Positions 12,315 to 21,963 of a stretch of 64,000 bases of DNA are shown piece after piece. A program made the position numbers and the translations under genes. The stretch spans positions 248,001-312,000 of the forward strand of contig JAMWFC010000116.1 in assembly GCA_027475525.1 (NCBI GenBank), given 5' to 3'. Under the pieces are notes generated by a model. That model saw only the letters and a program-made list of their open reading frames with translations, was not told the origin of the DNA and did no database searches. This stretch comes from Macrolepiota albuminosa (Eukaryota; Basidiomycota; Agaricomycetes; Agaricales; Agaricaceae). Each line of letters starts with the position of its first letter. Position 1 is the first letter of the stretch.

Positions 12315-14750
12315 TTGCCTAGCATCCGACGTCAGTCGTTGAGTTTGTTGACAGAACTCTATCAGCCTGATGCGTCCAATGCGGGTCAGGTAAGACCCAA
12401 GGCTCGAGACCGAGGTCAGAGTGCTGACCTGGCCGGGAATGAGAGCGAGGCCCGGAGAGCTGAAAGCTCACAACAGGACGGCCCGCAACGCCTCCAGGAC
12501 AAGATGCCCGGGGGATTAACGCCCCCAGTTACGCAGCTGCCAGGAGGACCGCGACGGTCTAGCCGACTGGCTTCCAAAGGACCCCCACAGGACGGCCGAC
12601 AGTCAACCGGCGCCTATGGCGCCCAAGGGGACGCCGAGTCATCAGTACGGACTGGGAAAGCCCTCCCTGCGATCCGGAGCAGTGGGACCAGGCGGTCCAC
12701 AGTGGGGCCAATGCCTTCTAAAGTAGCGGAAGCCTGCTTAGAAGAGGTACCGGAGGAGGCTGCAAGGCCTGAAGTATACCGTGCGGAAGATCGATTCCCA
12801 CGCACCCCAGCAGTGGAGGAAGCTCCGGAGGTGGTAGAGCTTCCAGAGGAGGTGATGGAGTCGTCAAGTGACGACGACGCCAGAGCAGAGGAACAGCGGC
12901 TGAAAACCGCGTACACCGTGCGCTTGCGGGTGTTCTGGGACTTGCACCCAGAGGTGATGAAATACACCACCCAAGCGCGACTCGAGCGCTACGCGTCAGC
13001 CCATATAGTAGCACTTAGGCGACAAGGGCACGAAGTGCCCAATGTATTCAGTACGAAATATACTGATTTAATGGTGAGAGTGCTCACTATGGAGCTGCAA
13101 ATGTATGTGCAGCGTAAGGCCACACGGCAATCGGGGGTCTCGACCCCCTGGAGCCACACGTCCGAAGAATGCTCGGCACGACACAATCAAGATGTCGGAA
13201 TCGAGCTAGTGGAGGCACTAGCACGGGCGCAAGAAGTGCCCGAAGTACGACCGGTGAGTACTTTTTATACTCCAGCGGGACCAGGGTGGCGTGAGGAGCC
13301 CCCGCACATGCGTAACCATGACCGTAGGACAGATATGTCAGGTCCGGATGGGCACGATAGCACTGTGCTCAAAGTGGAAAGCGAGGCATCCGTGATGCCG
13401 CGCGTGCCCATGGCCGAAACGTTGAGCGACAGAGTCGCGTATCAGCGTATGCGCAATGGCGACCTAAGGACTAAGGGACAGTCCCTTATCGACGATCAGG
13501 GCATCGTATTCGAGGGCACTAAGCCCATTGACGAGATGCGTCGTCAATTTGTCACGCAGGGTCAGGAGAATCAAGCTTCTCCAGTTCCAGGGCAGCGTAA
13601 CGATCATGATCGAGGAGACTTCCTCGATCGAGAAGACGCCACGAGACGTGATGTCCCTGGTAACGGCCGGGATGACGGCCCTAGGTCGATCCCTCGAGAC
13701 GAGGGCAATTATGCCCACAGTCGAGGAGGTTCGGGACGTCCTCCGCAAGGTGGACGAGGGAAGTCGCTTCCCCAAGCCGCTGATTTGGCGACTAGATCCC
13801 CAGGTCAGCGGGAGGCCATTCGAATGCATCGCGAAGCCATGCACGATCGCCTGCATCGAGTAGTCGATGATGCCCTGGGCGTAACCTTACGGTTACCAGA
13901 CGGGGTGAAGCTGCGTAAAGCAGACAGTAGGCACATTCGCGCCTATACAGGCGCGTCCAAGTTCAGCGACCTGGAAGACTGGGCGATGGATGTATGCACC
14001 CATCTCGCCATGTGCTTATACGGAGGTGACCGTATGGAACGAGAACAAATCTTTGTTCTGCCTGAGTTCTTGGCCGGAGAGGCCATGGGATGGTTTCGAC
14101 GGGCAGTACTGCACGTCAACCGTGTCCAATATGACTGGACGTTCAAGGGAGTCCTTACAGGCCTGTACGATCAATTCGTACACCCCTCAACGCTCCAGGA
14201 TGCAAGGCGGGACTTCCAGTCCGCCAAGTACACCGAGAAGTTGGGAGTACAAGGGTTCTATGATACCCTTAATGACCATGCCCAGAACATGGCAGTATAC
14301 CCGGACGGGTATACAATGCTCGAAACATTCTTGGATGGCATTCCAGCGGATATGCGCCGCTATTTGATACGTGAGGACGGATTGTCCCCAGAAGTCAACG
14401 ATGTGGAAGAATTTGTGGCATATGCCATCCGGTATGAGCAGTCTCTGAAGACTGCTAATCACTACGAACATCGGAGTGGACACAAAGGGGGACCCAGGCG
14501 ACTGCCGCCTGGTGGGATGCCCTCACGAGGTCAGCATGTGGGGACCTTCCTGGCCAAAAAGACCGATTTGGATCGTGACCGCAACACGCGGTTTGTTGTA
14601 CGCAGGGTCAGCATGTGGGGACCTTCCTGGCCAAAAAGACCGATTTGGATCGTGACCGCAACACGCGGTTTGTTGTACGCAGAACTCCTGCTGCGAACCG
14701 GGGCGGAGCCGTCCACGCCCAGATCAGGCGCCGGACGGAGAACGTCCTAA
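12315..14750 (+). CDS. Gypsy A gag
   Basis: This is an open frame of 811 codons. It opens without an ATG close to the LTR; the first ATG in frame is near 12503. The N-terminal half is low-complexity and charged. The C-terminal part (from about 13800) is a retrotransposon-gag domain with FVLPEFLAGEAMGWFRRAVL and a YAIRYEQSLKTANHYEHR end. The last about 50 codons are out of the true frame: a 77-bp tandem duplication (14529-14682) shifts the frame, so the zinc knuckle (CFACGQPGHYATNC, about 14790-14833) is in another frame just downstream. Gypsy C has a recognisable homologue at 58651-59202. Confidence 0.8.
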   Translation: MPSIRRQSLSLLTELYQPDASNAGQVRPKARDRGQSADLAGNESEARRAESSQQDGPQRLQDKMPGGLTPPVTQLPGGPRRSSRLASKGPPQDGRQSTGAYGAQGDAESSVRTGKALPAIRSSGTRRSTVGPMPSKVAEACLEEVPEEAARPEVYRAEDRFPRTPAVEEAPEVVELPEEVMESSSDDDARAEEQRLKTAYTVRLRVFWDLHPEVMKYTTQARLERYASAHIVALRRQGHEVPNVFSTKYTDLMVRVLTMELQMYVQRKATRQSGVSTPWSHTSEECSARHNQDVGIELVEALARAQEVPEVRPVSTFYTPAGPGWREEPPHMRNHDRRTDMSGPDGHDSTVLKVESEASVMPRVPMAETLSDRVAYQRMRNGDLRTKGQSLIDDQGIVFEGTKPIDEMRRQFVTQGQENQASPVPGQRNDHDRGDFLDREDATRRDVPGNGRDDGPRSIPRDEGNYAHSRGGSGRPPQGGRGKSLPQAADLATRSPGQREAIRMHREAMHDRLHRVVDDALGVTLRLPDGVKLRKADSRHIRAYTGASKFSDLEDWAMDVCTHLAMCLYGGDRMEREQIFVLPEFLAGEAMGWFRRAVLHVNRVQYDWTFKGVLTGLYDQFVHPSTLQDARRDFQSAKYTEKLGVQGFYDTLNDHAQNMAVYPDGYTMLETFLDGIPADMRRYLIREDGLSPEVNDVEEFVAYAIRYEQSLKTANHYEHRSGHKGGPRRLPPGGMPSRGQHVGTFLAKKTDLDRDRNTRFVVRRVSMWGPSWPKRPIWIVTATRGLLYAELLLRTGAEPSTPRSGAGRRTS
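14529..14682 (+). repeat. 77-bp tandem duplication 1 (in gypsy A gag)
   Basis: 14529-14605 is repeated at 14606-14682 without a mismatch. It shifts the gag frame just before the zinc knuckle. Confidence 0.95.
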
Positions 14751-15669
14751 ACCAAGGCCGGACTTCAAACCAGCCAACCCACCAGGTCAGACGGGGACGT
14801 GTTTCGCGTGTGGCCAACCAGGCCACTACGCTACGAACTGCCCCACAAAGCCAGGAGCCCTGAGGAAGGGGTATACACCCCGCGCCCACCTTCGAGCTGC
14901 ACATACTGCAGCCGCGAGTGGGAGTGACGGAGACGTATCTGCCGATTCTGAGGCGGAGAACCCCACAAACGACCAGGAGCCCCCAGAGGAGGCATCGGGC
15001 GCCGAGCCCGAGAGTGTGGTCATGGAGGGGGAGGAGTACATCACAGTCGACGTATATGACGACGTCTACGACAACGAGTATTACAGTCGCGACAGCGACT
15101 CTGAGTGCCTAGCGGCAATGACGGATTGGCCGTCCGCAAATGATCCTGAACGAAATAACGTAGTTCGGATGAAGAAGGTGACCCTTCGTCGTGCAGAGGG
15201 CACTTTGCAGCGCCCTACATTGAAGCGAGCAGACAAGGAGTGCCTGGTCTCGTATGTGGACGTAGACGGCCACAAGGCATGGACCCTATGGGACTCTGGG
15301 AGTACCACATCGGGCATAACGCCCCAGTTCGCCCATGTGTACAGAATATCCGTGCAGGAGTTGGATACGCCACTGGCGTTACAGCTGGGCACCGTAGGGA
15401 GCCGAGCCATGGTGCAGTACGGGACAAATGTGAATGTCCAAACGCCGGGTTCACGTAGCCGTGAATACATGGATGTAGCGAACTTCGATCGCTACGACAT
15501 GATACTGGGAACGCCATTCATGCGGCGTAACAAAGTCATATTAGACTTTGACCATTCTCAGGTGCTAGTGAATGGGAAAGTGATCCCAGCCGAGCGAGCT
15601 ACAGCAGACGACACTGATAATCGTCTGCGATGTCATCACACTACGGAGAAACGCAAGGACTCTCCATGA
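14746..15669 (+). CDS. Gypsy A zinc knuckle and aspartic protease
   Basis: The frame first encodes a CCHC zinc knuckle (C-x2-C-x4-H-x4-C, about 14790-14833). An acidic linker follows, then a retropepsin-type domain with the active-site motif LWDSGSTTSG (about 15285-15316) and a later DMILGTPFMRRNKV flap-side motif. It ends at a TGA at 15667-15669. The codon context suggests that this stop, like others in the element, arose from a CGA, because gypsy C and the following frame continue the same protein. Confidence 0.8.
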   Translation, partial: PKPRPDFKPANPPGQTGTCFACGQPGHYATNCPTKPGALRKGYTPRAHLRAAHTAAASGSDGDVSADSEAENPTNDQEPPEEASGAEPESVVMEGEEYITVDVYDDVYDNEYYSRDSDSECLAAMTDWPSANDPERNNVVRMKKVTLRRAEGTLQRPTLKRADKECLVSYVDVDGHKAWTLWDSGSTTSGITPQFAHVYRISVQELDTPLALQLGTVGSRAMVQYGTNVNVQTPGSRSREYMDVANFDRYDMILGTPFMRRNKVILDFDHSQVLVNGKVIPAERATADDTDNRLRCHHTTEKRKDSP

Positions 15670-15684
15670 CTTGGCCGGCGCAGA

Positions 15685-15942
15685 GTGCCGACCGTGGAGG
15701 ATGGGGAGGAGGAAGTGCAGGCTAGGCCTGGACTAAGCGCAGACCACAACATGGTAATGATGAGCGAGGAGGAGTATCAAGCCTCCAAGAGGAGCAACGA
15801 GCGAATAATCGCTCCTGAGATTCGAGGCGCAAGGCCTCCAGACAAACGCCATCGCAAGGCGAGACGACGGGAGGACTCAGTGGATGTATGTCCACCTACG
15901 TCTTCACGAGTCAAGTTGGAAGACTTGAAAGACAGCATTTGA
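15685..15942 (+). CDS. Gypsy A protease-RT linker
   Basis: This 85-codon stretch continues the frame of the protease after its TGA, and gypsy C has a matching stretch (60369-60803) with MSEEEFQ and SSRVKVEDL motifs. It has no known domain. It ends at another TGA (15940-15942), after which the frame resumes as EAEASVEGD. Confidence 0.6.
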   Translation: MPTVEDGEEEVQARPGLSADHNMVMMSEEEYQASKRSNERIIAPEIRGARPPDKRHRKARRREDSVDVCPPTSSRVKLEDLKDSI

Positions 15943-16032
15943 GAGGCGGAAGCCTCAGTAGAGGGGGACACACGGTCCCTATGGGAACGACCAGCTCCCC
16001 TACCGGAGTACGACTGGGCATACGACCCCCGA

Positions 16033-17921
16033 ATGCCGCAAGAGTGGAACGAGCTGGTGGCAGCCACGTGTGCGCGAAATGCGCACCAGAGACGGATGAC
16101 CGTCAAACCAGCGTATCGCCAGCCAGCTCCAGACGAGGTATCCGTAGCGTATTCACTGGTACGTGAGGGAAGAAGCCTCGTGGCTTATAAGGCAGCGGCA
16201 GCGGGTGCCCCGCTGAGACTACATATACCTGATGACAGTGTCAATCGGGTGCTCGCAATGCGAGAACAGTACGCACCGCCGCCTCGGCCACCCTCAGAGA
16301 CGGTGGAAGTACTTCCCCCGGTACGCATGAAGGGGAAGCAGAAGGCGACAAGCCTTCGTGAGGAAGATATTCCTCGGTTGCGTCAGCAATGGCAAGAAGA
16401 ATTTGCCGACATGGTCAATGGGACCAAGGAGGAGCTTCCGCCATGGCGGGAGGTGAATCATGAGATTAATCTCATAGACGAGAACAAGCAGTATAAGTAC
16501 CACTTGCCGCGCTGCCGCCATGGCGGGAGGTGAATCATGAGATTAATCTCATAGACGAGAACAAGCAGTATAAGTACCACTTGCCGTGCTGTCCGCGCGC
16601 CCTCCAGGAGCAACTACGCGATAAGACTAATCGCTACTTGAATGCTCAATGGTGGTCCCCATGCACCACCGCTCAAGCTGCACCGTTGTTGTGCATCCCG
16701 AAGAAGGATGGAACCCTTCAAACAGCTCTTGATGCGCGTCAGCGCAATGACAATACTATAAAGGATGTAACTCCTTTACCAGATCAAGAGGTGATCCGGG
16801 AAGACGTGGCTCGGGCGAAGTATCGCTCAAAGATTGACCTTACTGACGCTTACGAGCAGGTGCGCATTCGCACCGAGGACGTACCCAAGACCGTATTTGC
16901 GTCGATCATGGGTACATTCACGAGCAATATAATGCAGATTGGAGACTGCAATGCTCCAGCAACGTTCCAGAGGCTAATGACCTCTATCTTCCGAGACGTA
17001 ATAGGACGTTTCATGCACGTCTACTTAGATGATATATTCATCTACTCGGATACTATGGAGGAGCATGAGCAGCACCTCAGAGTCGTATTCGAACGACTGC
17101 GCAAGTACAAGTTGTACTTGAAGTGGAAGAAGTGTGAGCTTTACGCTCAAAGTATAGACTGCCTAGGGCATGTCATTGATGAGCAGGGTATCCACCCTGA
17201 TCAGGACAAGCTCGATCGCATTCGGGAGTGGCGAACGCCCCGAAACTACAATGACATCCAACGATTCGTTGGTCTTGTCAATTACATATCGAGCTTCTTG
17301 CCCGATGTTACAGCCTATACAGGGCCACTTATGGCCATGACGCAGAACGGATCACCGTTCAATTGGAGGCCGATGCACCAGCAGTGCTTCGAAATGGTCA
17401 AACGGATCTGTACGAAGACTCCGGTGATTCGACCAATCGACCCTAGACGGGACGAGCCTATATGGCTCATTTGCGACGTGTCCAAGACAGGCGTTGGGGC
17501 CATGTATGGCCAGGGAAGCAGCTGGCAGACGTGCCGCCCAGCAGGGTTCATGTCGAAGAAGTTCACGACGGCCCAGCAAAACTATGCGGTGCACGAGTTG
17601 GAGACTCTTGCCATACTCGAGGCTCTCCTCAAGTGGGAGGATAAGCTGATGGGATACCCCATCCACATCATAACGGACCACAAGGCCCTTGAGTTCTTTA
17701 AAACTCAGGTGAACTTGTCGCCGCGTCAGCGACGGTGGATTGACTACATGTCGAGATACCAGTTCGACATCACCTATGTTAAAGGTGAACTCAACAAAGT
17801 GGCAGACTGCTTGTCACGCTACTTTGAGAGTGATGTAGTCGGGGAGGCTCACAAGCCTCATGAGTATGTGCAGGCAGACTGCCGCATAGACCCTGATGGA
17901 GAGGATTTACCTCTCCACTGA
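16033..17921 (+). CDS. Gypsy A reverse transcriptase and RNase H
   Basis: Two overlapping frames (16033-16533 and 16530-17921) are split only by a 77-bp duplication (16438-16591). The RT core has IPKKDGTLQTALDARQRN, KIDLTDAYEQV and the catalytic YLDD (about 17020), all intact. RNase H follows with LICDVSKTGVGAM and HELETLAILEAL, then the IITDHKALEFF and LNKVADCLSR motifs. The frame stops at a TGA (17919-17921), exactly where gypsy C reads Arg (LPLHRFHE), so this is again a probable CGA-to-TGA change and integrase was once fused. Confidence 0.88.
16438..16591 (+). repeat. 77-bp tandem duplication 2 (in gypsy A pol)
   Basis: 16438-16514 recurs at 16515-16591 with one mismatch. It splits the N-terminal RT frame; dropping one copy joins the two frames. 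Confidence 0.95.
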
Positions 17922-17960
17922 TACCAGGAGCTCAGGGAGCATGTCCTGGAAGTACGCGCT

Positions 17961-19649
17961 ATGCGTGACGATGAACGGAGGCGAAGCACTCGCCTCAGAG
18001 AGCAGCGTGAAGAACGGGACGTAGCCGCCCAGTTGCTCAAGGAGCATGAAGCTGTGGACCCAGCATCCACTAGGGAGCACGAGCGTCACGATGTACCCGT
18101 TACGCTTGCGGAGATGCTTGAAGGTGAATTGCCTTCATCCCAGCCTCCTAGCCTGGTCAATGACGACTTCCGGCAGAAGGTGGTGCAGGACTATGGCGAT
18201 GATTCTCTCTTCACCGAGATAATCGCCAATCCTGACGACCATCCTCGGTTCAGGCATGAGCCTGGTGGACTTATCACGACGGAGAACCGTCAAGGGGTGG
18301 CAGTGGTATGCCTCCCCCGTACGCGAACCACTGTTACGCGGGTCTTGGACCAGGCCCATGCACTGGTGGGGCACTTTGGTGCCGCCCGGACGTTGGGCTA
18401 CATCCGAAGGTGGTATTGGTGGCCACGTATGGCTCAAGAGGTAACCAAGTTCTGCGCCTCATGCGCAGCGTGTCAGAGGGCAAAGTTGCCCCCTGGATCC
18501 CCTCCCAGGAAGCTACACCAGCTACCCGTGCCAGTGAAGCCTTGGGACTCGATTGGAATGGACTTCGTCGGTCCCTTTCCCGAGTCCAGAGGGTTCGATT
18601 ACCTCTGGGTAGTCATATGCCGCATGATGAGCATGGTGCACCTCATACCGGTGCGAACTACGCTGACGGCTAAGGAGCTGTCATGGATCTACCTGAGGGA
18701 GATCGTTAGGCTGCATGGGCTGCCTAGCACCATTGTAAGCGACCGTGACTCCAAGTTCACGTCTCAATGGTGGAGAGAACTCCACAAGCTGCTAGGAGCG
18801 CGACTCCTTATGTCGACGTCCTTCCACCCTCAAACGGATGGGCAGACAGAGCGGGCTAACCGCAGTATAGGTCAGATTCTGAGGGCAGTCGTTCGCCCTG
18901 ACCAACGGGACTGGGTGGACTGGTGTCCACTCACTGAGTTCGCGATTAACGTGAGTATCTCAGATACCACAGGGTATGCGCCCTTTGAACTCAACGGAGG
19001 GTACTTACCCTCCATGCTGCACGAAGTTCGTGCAGATACGGTGGCTCACCGCGGAGTTGTCGAGTTTGCCAGGCAGGCCCTGGAGAACATCGCGGCGGCG
19101 CATGACGCCATCATAGAGGCGCGAGTCTTCCAGGTGAAAAACGCCAATCACCGTAGGCGAGCAGACCCGCCAATAGCAGTAGGAGCGTTGGTCTATCTGT
19201 CAACGCGTAATCTGAAGCTCCCAAAGGGACGGGCGAGTAAACTCTGCCCGAAATGGGTAGGCCCGTACCGCATCCTAGATGCGGAGCCAAGTACCTCCAA
19301 CTACGTGTTGGAGCTGCCTCTGGCATTACAGGAACGACGCATCGTTCCTAAGTTTCATGTGTCGCTGTTGCGACCTTACAGCGCGTCTGACGATGCGCTA
19401 TTCCCTAACAGGGCAACGCCGGGCCCCTATGATTTTGGGGCTCGAGACGATGACGAATGGTTCGTCGAGTGCATAATCGGGCACCGGTGGACTGAGCGTA
19501 ACACGCTCGAGTTTGAAGTACGTTGGTCCCTGGGGGACACAACATGGGAGCCACACTCCCATTGCTCCAAGCTAGCGGCACTTGACCGTTATTTGGAGTT
19601 GAAGGGTGTTAAGCGCCCACATCAATTAAGTAAGCGTGCCGGCGCTTAA
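17961..19649 (+). CDS. Gypsy A integrase with C-terminal chromodomain
   Basis: It contains a zinc-binding HHCC region (HALVGHFGAARTLGYIRRWYWW...CASCAACQ, about 18358-18475). The DDE core follows, with D in GMDFVGPFPE, D in IVSDRDSKFTSQ and E in TDGQTERANRS. The C-terminal domain carries a GPYRILDAEPS motif, and a chromodomain follows (about 19450-19600: EWFVECIIGH...FEVRWSLGDTTWEPHS). Chromodomains direct chromovirus integration to methylated-histone chromatin. The frame is intact and ends with a basic tail. Confidence 0.92.
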   Translation: MRDDERRRSTRLREQREERDVAAQLLKEHEAVDPASTREHERHDVPVTLAEMLEGELPSSQPPSLVNDDFRQKVVQDYGDDSLFTEIIANPDDHPRFRHEPGGLITTENRQGVAVVCLPRTRTTVTRVLDQAHALVGHFGAARTLGYIRRWYWWPRMAQEVTKFCASCAACQRAKLPPGSPPRKLHQLPVPVKPWDSIGMDFVGPFPESRGFDYLWVVICRMMSMVHLIPVRTTLTAKELSWIYLREIVRLHGLPSTIVSDRDSKFTSQWWRELHKLLGARLLMSTSFHPQTDGQTERANRSIGQILRAVVRPDQRDWVDWCPLTEFAINVSISDTTGYAPFELNGGYLPSMLHEVRADTVAHRGVVEFARQALENIAAAHDAIIEARVFQVKNANHRRRADPPIAVGALVYLSTRNLKLPKGRASKLCPKWVGPYRILDAEPSTSNYVLELPLALQERRIVPKFHVSLLRPYSASDDALFPNRATPGPYDFGARDDDEWFVECIIGHRWTERNTLEFEVRWSLGDTTWEPHSHCSKLAALDRYLELKGVKRPHQLSKRAGA

Positions 19650-19751
19650 TTTGATCGGCAGTGCCGATTGCGGCTTGGCTGAGTTGGTCAGCAGCTGTGG
19701 CTGAAACACGTCTTAAAAGGCGAAATTTCTTTTTCGCTTTTTTCCCCAACC

Positions 19752-19778
19752 ATGGACAGTATGCCCGTGGACCCAAGT

Positions 19779-19812
<34 letters not shown>

Positions 19813-19855
19813 TTGAGAGTGCGCCGTCGGTCTTACCGTCCCCGTGGACCCAAGT

Positions 19856-19889
<34 letters not shown>

Positions 19890-20645
19890 TTGAGAGTGCG
19901 CCGTCGGTCTTACCGTCAGCTGAAGGGGGGGGGGCAGATGGCTCCCCCGCTGACCCAAAATGCGCTCCAGTGGGGACAATCGCAACAGGCGGTGGGCTTC
20001 CCACAGCAGCAGCAACAACCAGCGGTGGGCTACCCGCCGCAGCAGCCGGTGATCAGTGGCTATCCGCCACTTCAAACCATGCAGGGCAACTTCATGCCCC
20101 AGAACGCACATGTGGGCGGCTATCAGCCCCAACAACCAGCACCGGGCGCTTATGCGCCACATCACACTGAGGGCCAATTCCAGCAACAGGCCTATGGGGG
20201 GCTAGTCAGCCCCCAAGCAGCGCCGGCATGGAGGCAACTTGCCCCTGTACCGGCAACAGGGCAGCTGGGGACACATCCTTTTCCCCAGTTTACCGCCCCG
20301 GCGCACTACCCTGGGATGGGTGGTGTGCCCGTAATGATGCTGTACCCCCCAGCTTGGATGGGGGCTTGGGGCGCAATGCCCCAGTACAGCGACTCACATG
20401 AGTCGCAAGCCAAGGGAGGCCGGTCGATTTCCCTGTCGACCACAGTACCAACCGATAACCTAGAGGGACGCTGAGCATCCCTCGTGCAGGCTACCGCGGC
20501 CATTGAGAGAGCAGAAACTCTCAATACAGAACGAAGCGTCGGTTCATCGTCCGATGCGCCGACGGAGAGCCTGGCCAAGCTCTCCTTGCTACAGCGGCTG
20601 GAAATGCCGCACCAATCCGAGCCCAGCTCGGAAGAAGAGTTGCGT
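19752..20645 (+). CDS. Gypsy A accessory ORF, N-terminal part (truncated by gypsy B)
   Basis: The ORF starts MDSMPVDPSEQ followed by a poly-Gln run, a Ser run and Pro/Gln/Gly-rich repeats (QQQQPAVGYPPQQP-type). A TGA at 20472-20474 interrupts the frame, which otherwise continues (RAETLNTERSVGSSS...) to the point where gypsy B inserted (20642-20645). It resumes in the same frame at 32115. The early part contains a 77-bp duplication (19764-19917) and a run of ten G (19925-19934). The frame used here depends on both, so the true N-terminus is uncertain. No domain is recognised and there is no signal peptide or membrane segment. Confidence 0.65.
19764..19917 (+). repeat. 77-bp tandem duplication 3 (in gypsy A accessory ORF)
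   Basis: 19764-19840 recurs at 19841-19917. The unit contains CAG repeats, so it encodes poly-Gln in one frame and poly-Ser in the shifted copy. Confidence 0.95.
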
Positions 20646-21580
20646 TGATAGGACCCTATACAGGTTAGGCGCATCAACGGCAGGCTCGGCACCGGTTCCG
20701 GAAACCTTGCCGCACTCGTTCCGAACTTGGCGCACGCGTTTTACCTATTTTAAGCCATTCCCGACGGCCGGACACGGCAAGAAGCAGATCCGATCAATGA
20801 TAGCGCCGACGGCAGCAGGAATGACAACTGACAGATGGCATCAGCCACTGACGACAGCGCTTAGCGAGAAGATTGATGATCTGTCAAACACCGACAGACA
20901 GCTTGGCGTTTGACCTTGGCGGCTGACATCGCTTAGCGCCACCGATTTGGCGTCTGACACCGCTTAGGTATGTTGATAGACAGAAGAAGGATGGATTGAT
21001 GGCTTAGCGTCGCGATCTGCCGCCGGGTGGCGCTAAGGGTCTTGAATGGACGGCAGGATCTGAAACAGTTGGAGCTACCCCTCATGAAATTTTCTAGTTT
21101 ACCGCTCTTTGGCTACTGGCGACGGCGAACTCTTTGTAGTATAAAAGTACTTACCGACTTGTAAAATCACCATCAGACGAATAGACCAGAGTTCCCCCAC
21201 TTACTTCAGTCTCCCTTACGCTCAAGAGCTCATTTACGGTCGGCAACGTCGAACTCGTCGGCAGTTGCAGACTCTCGCTAACATATGACACCCTCGCGCC
21301 TTGCAACTACGGCAGGCACTATCGACGCTTAGACTTCGCTAAGCTTATCGTGTTCTTGCCGCTGACCTTCCCGTGTTCACTTACCGCTTATTCCCTAGGC
21401 GCTTTACCGTAGTGCTTGGCACTTGCCGACTCCCCGTACCGACTTTTTCCCCTTTTTCACAGACGCGTTCTCTGGGACCTGCCCGGGACTCCCTCAACAC
21501 TTATAGCGCGCCCAACGCAAGCAATTGGTACGGTAACACTATACCTATATTTGTTACTGACCAAACTTTGGGCGTCATCA
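20646..21580 (+). repeat. 5' LTR of gypsy B
   Basis: This is a 935-bp LTR carrying a TATAAAAG promoter-like box near 21140 and many short GCTTAGCG / TTGGCG words (20850-21060). It differs from the 3' LTR mainly by C/T transitions. Confidence 0.93.
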
Positions 21581-21583
21581 AAT

Positions 21584-21601
21584 TGGAGCCCACCGCGAGG
21601 G
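21584..21601 (+). promoter_or_regulatory. Candidate primer-binding site of gypsy B
   Basis: TGGAGCCCACCGCGAGGG begins 3 nt after the 5' LTR. A leading TGG complements the CCA end of a tRNA, as in most LTR elements. The matching tRNA was not identified. Confidence 0.4.
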
Positions 21602-21963
21602 AACTTTAGGGCAGAATTCCGCCAGAAACCCGTCTCCAGCGTAGGCGCCGTCTGCTAGAGCAGTCGGCAGAAGGCATTGCCCCTTCCCACCCATCAACTC
21701 CACAACCACCTGGTGCCTTACCGGGTCTATCGCTAGCACAGGAACTACAGAACGCCACTGTAGACGAATTTCCTGATCTCTTCCCGCATTCCCTCGACTT
21801 TAGCGCGGACAACCTCTTAGCGTCACCGCTTGCCGTACCACAGCCAGTTACCCCGACTACGCCATTAACGCCTCTTTCGCAACTAGTAATTTCGCTTACC
21901 CCGTCGCCAACATCCAGAACCCCTTCCCCACCACCGCTAACCGAACTCGCCAACACAGTGGCT

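Noticed and set aside
12614..13856. Long minus-strand open frames opposite gypsy A gag
   Set aside because: They are shadows of the gag frame in GC-rich sequence, with no ATG context, splice structure or domain.
19752..20474. The poly-Gln/Pro-rich ORF as a host gene
   Set aside because: It lies within the LTRs of gypsy A and is continuous in frame with the ORF on the other side of gypsy B, so it belongs to the element.
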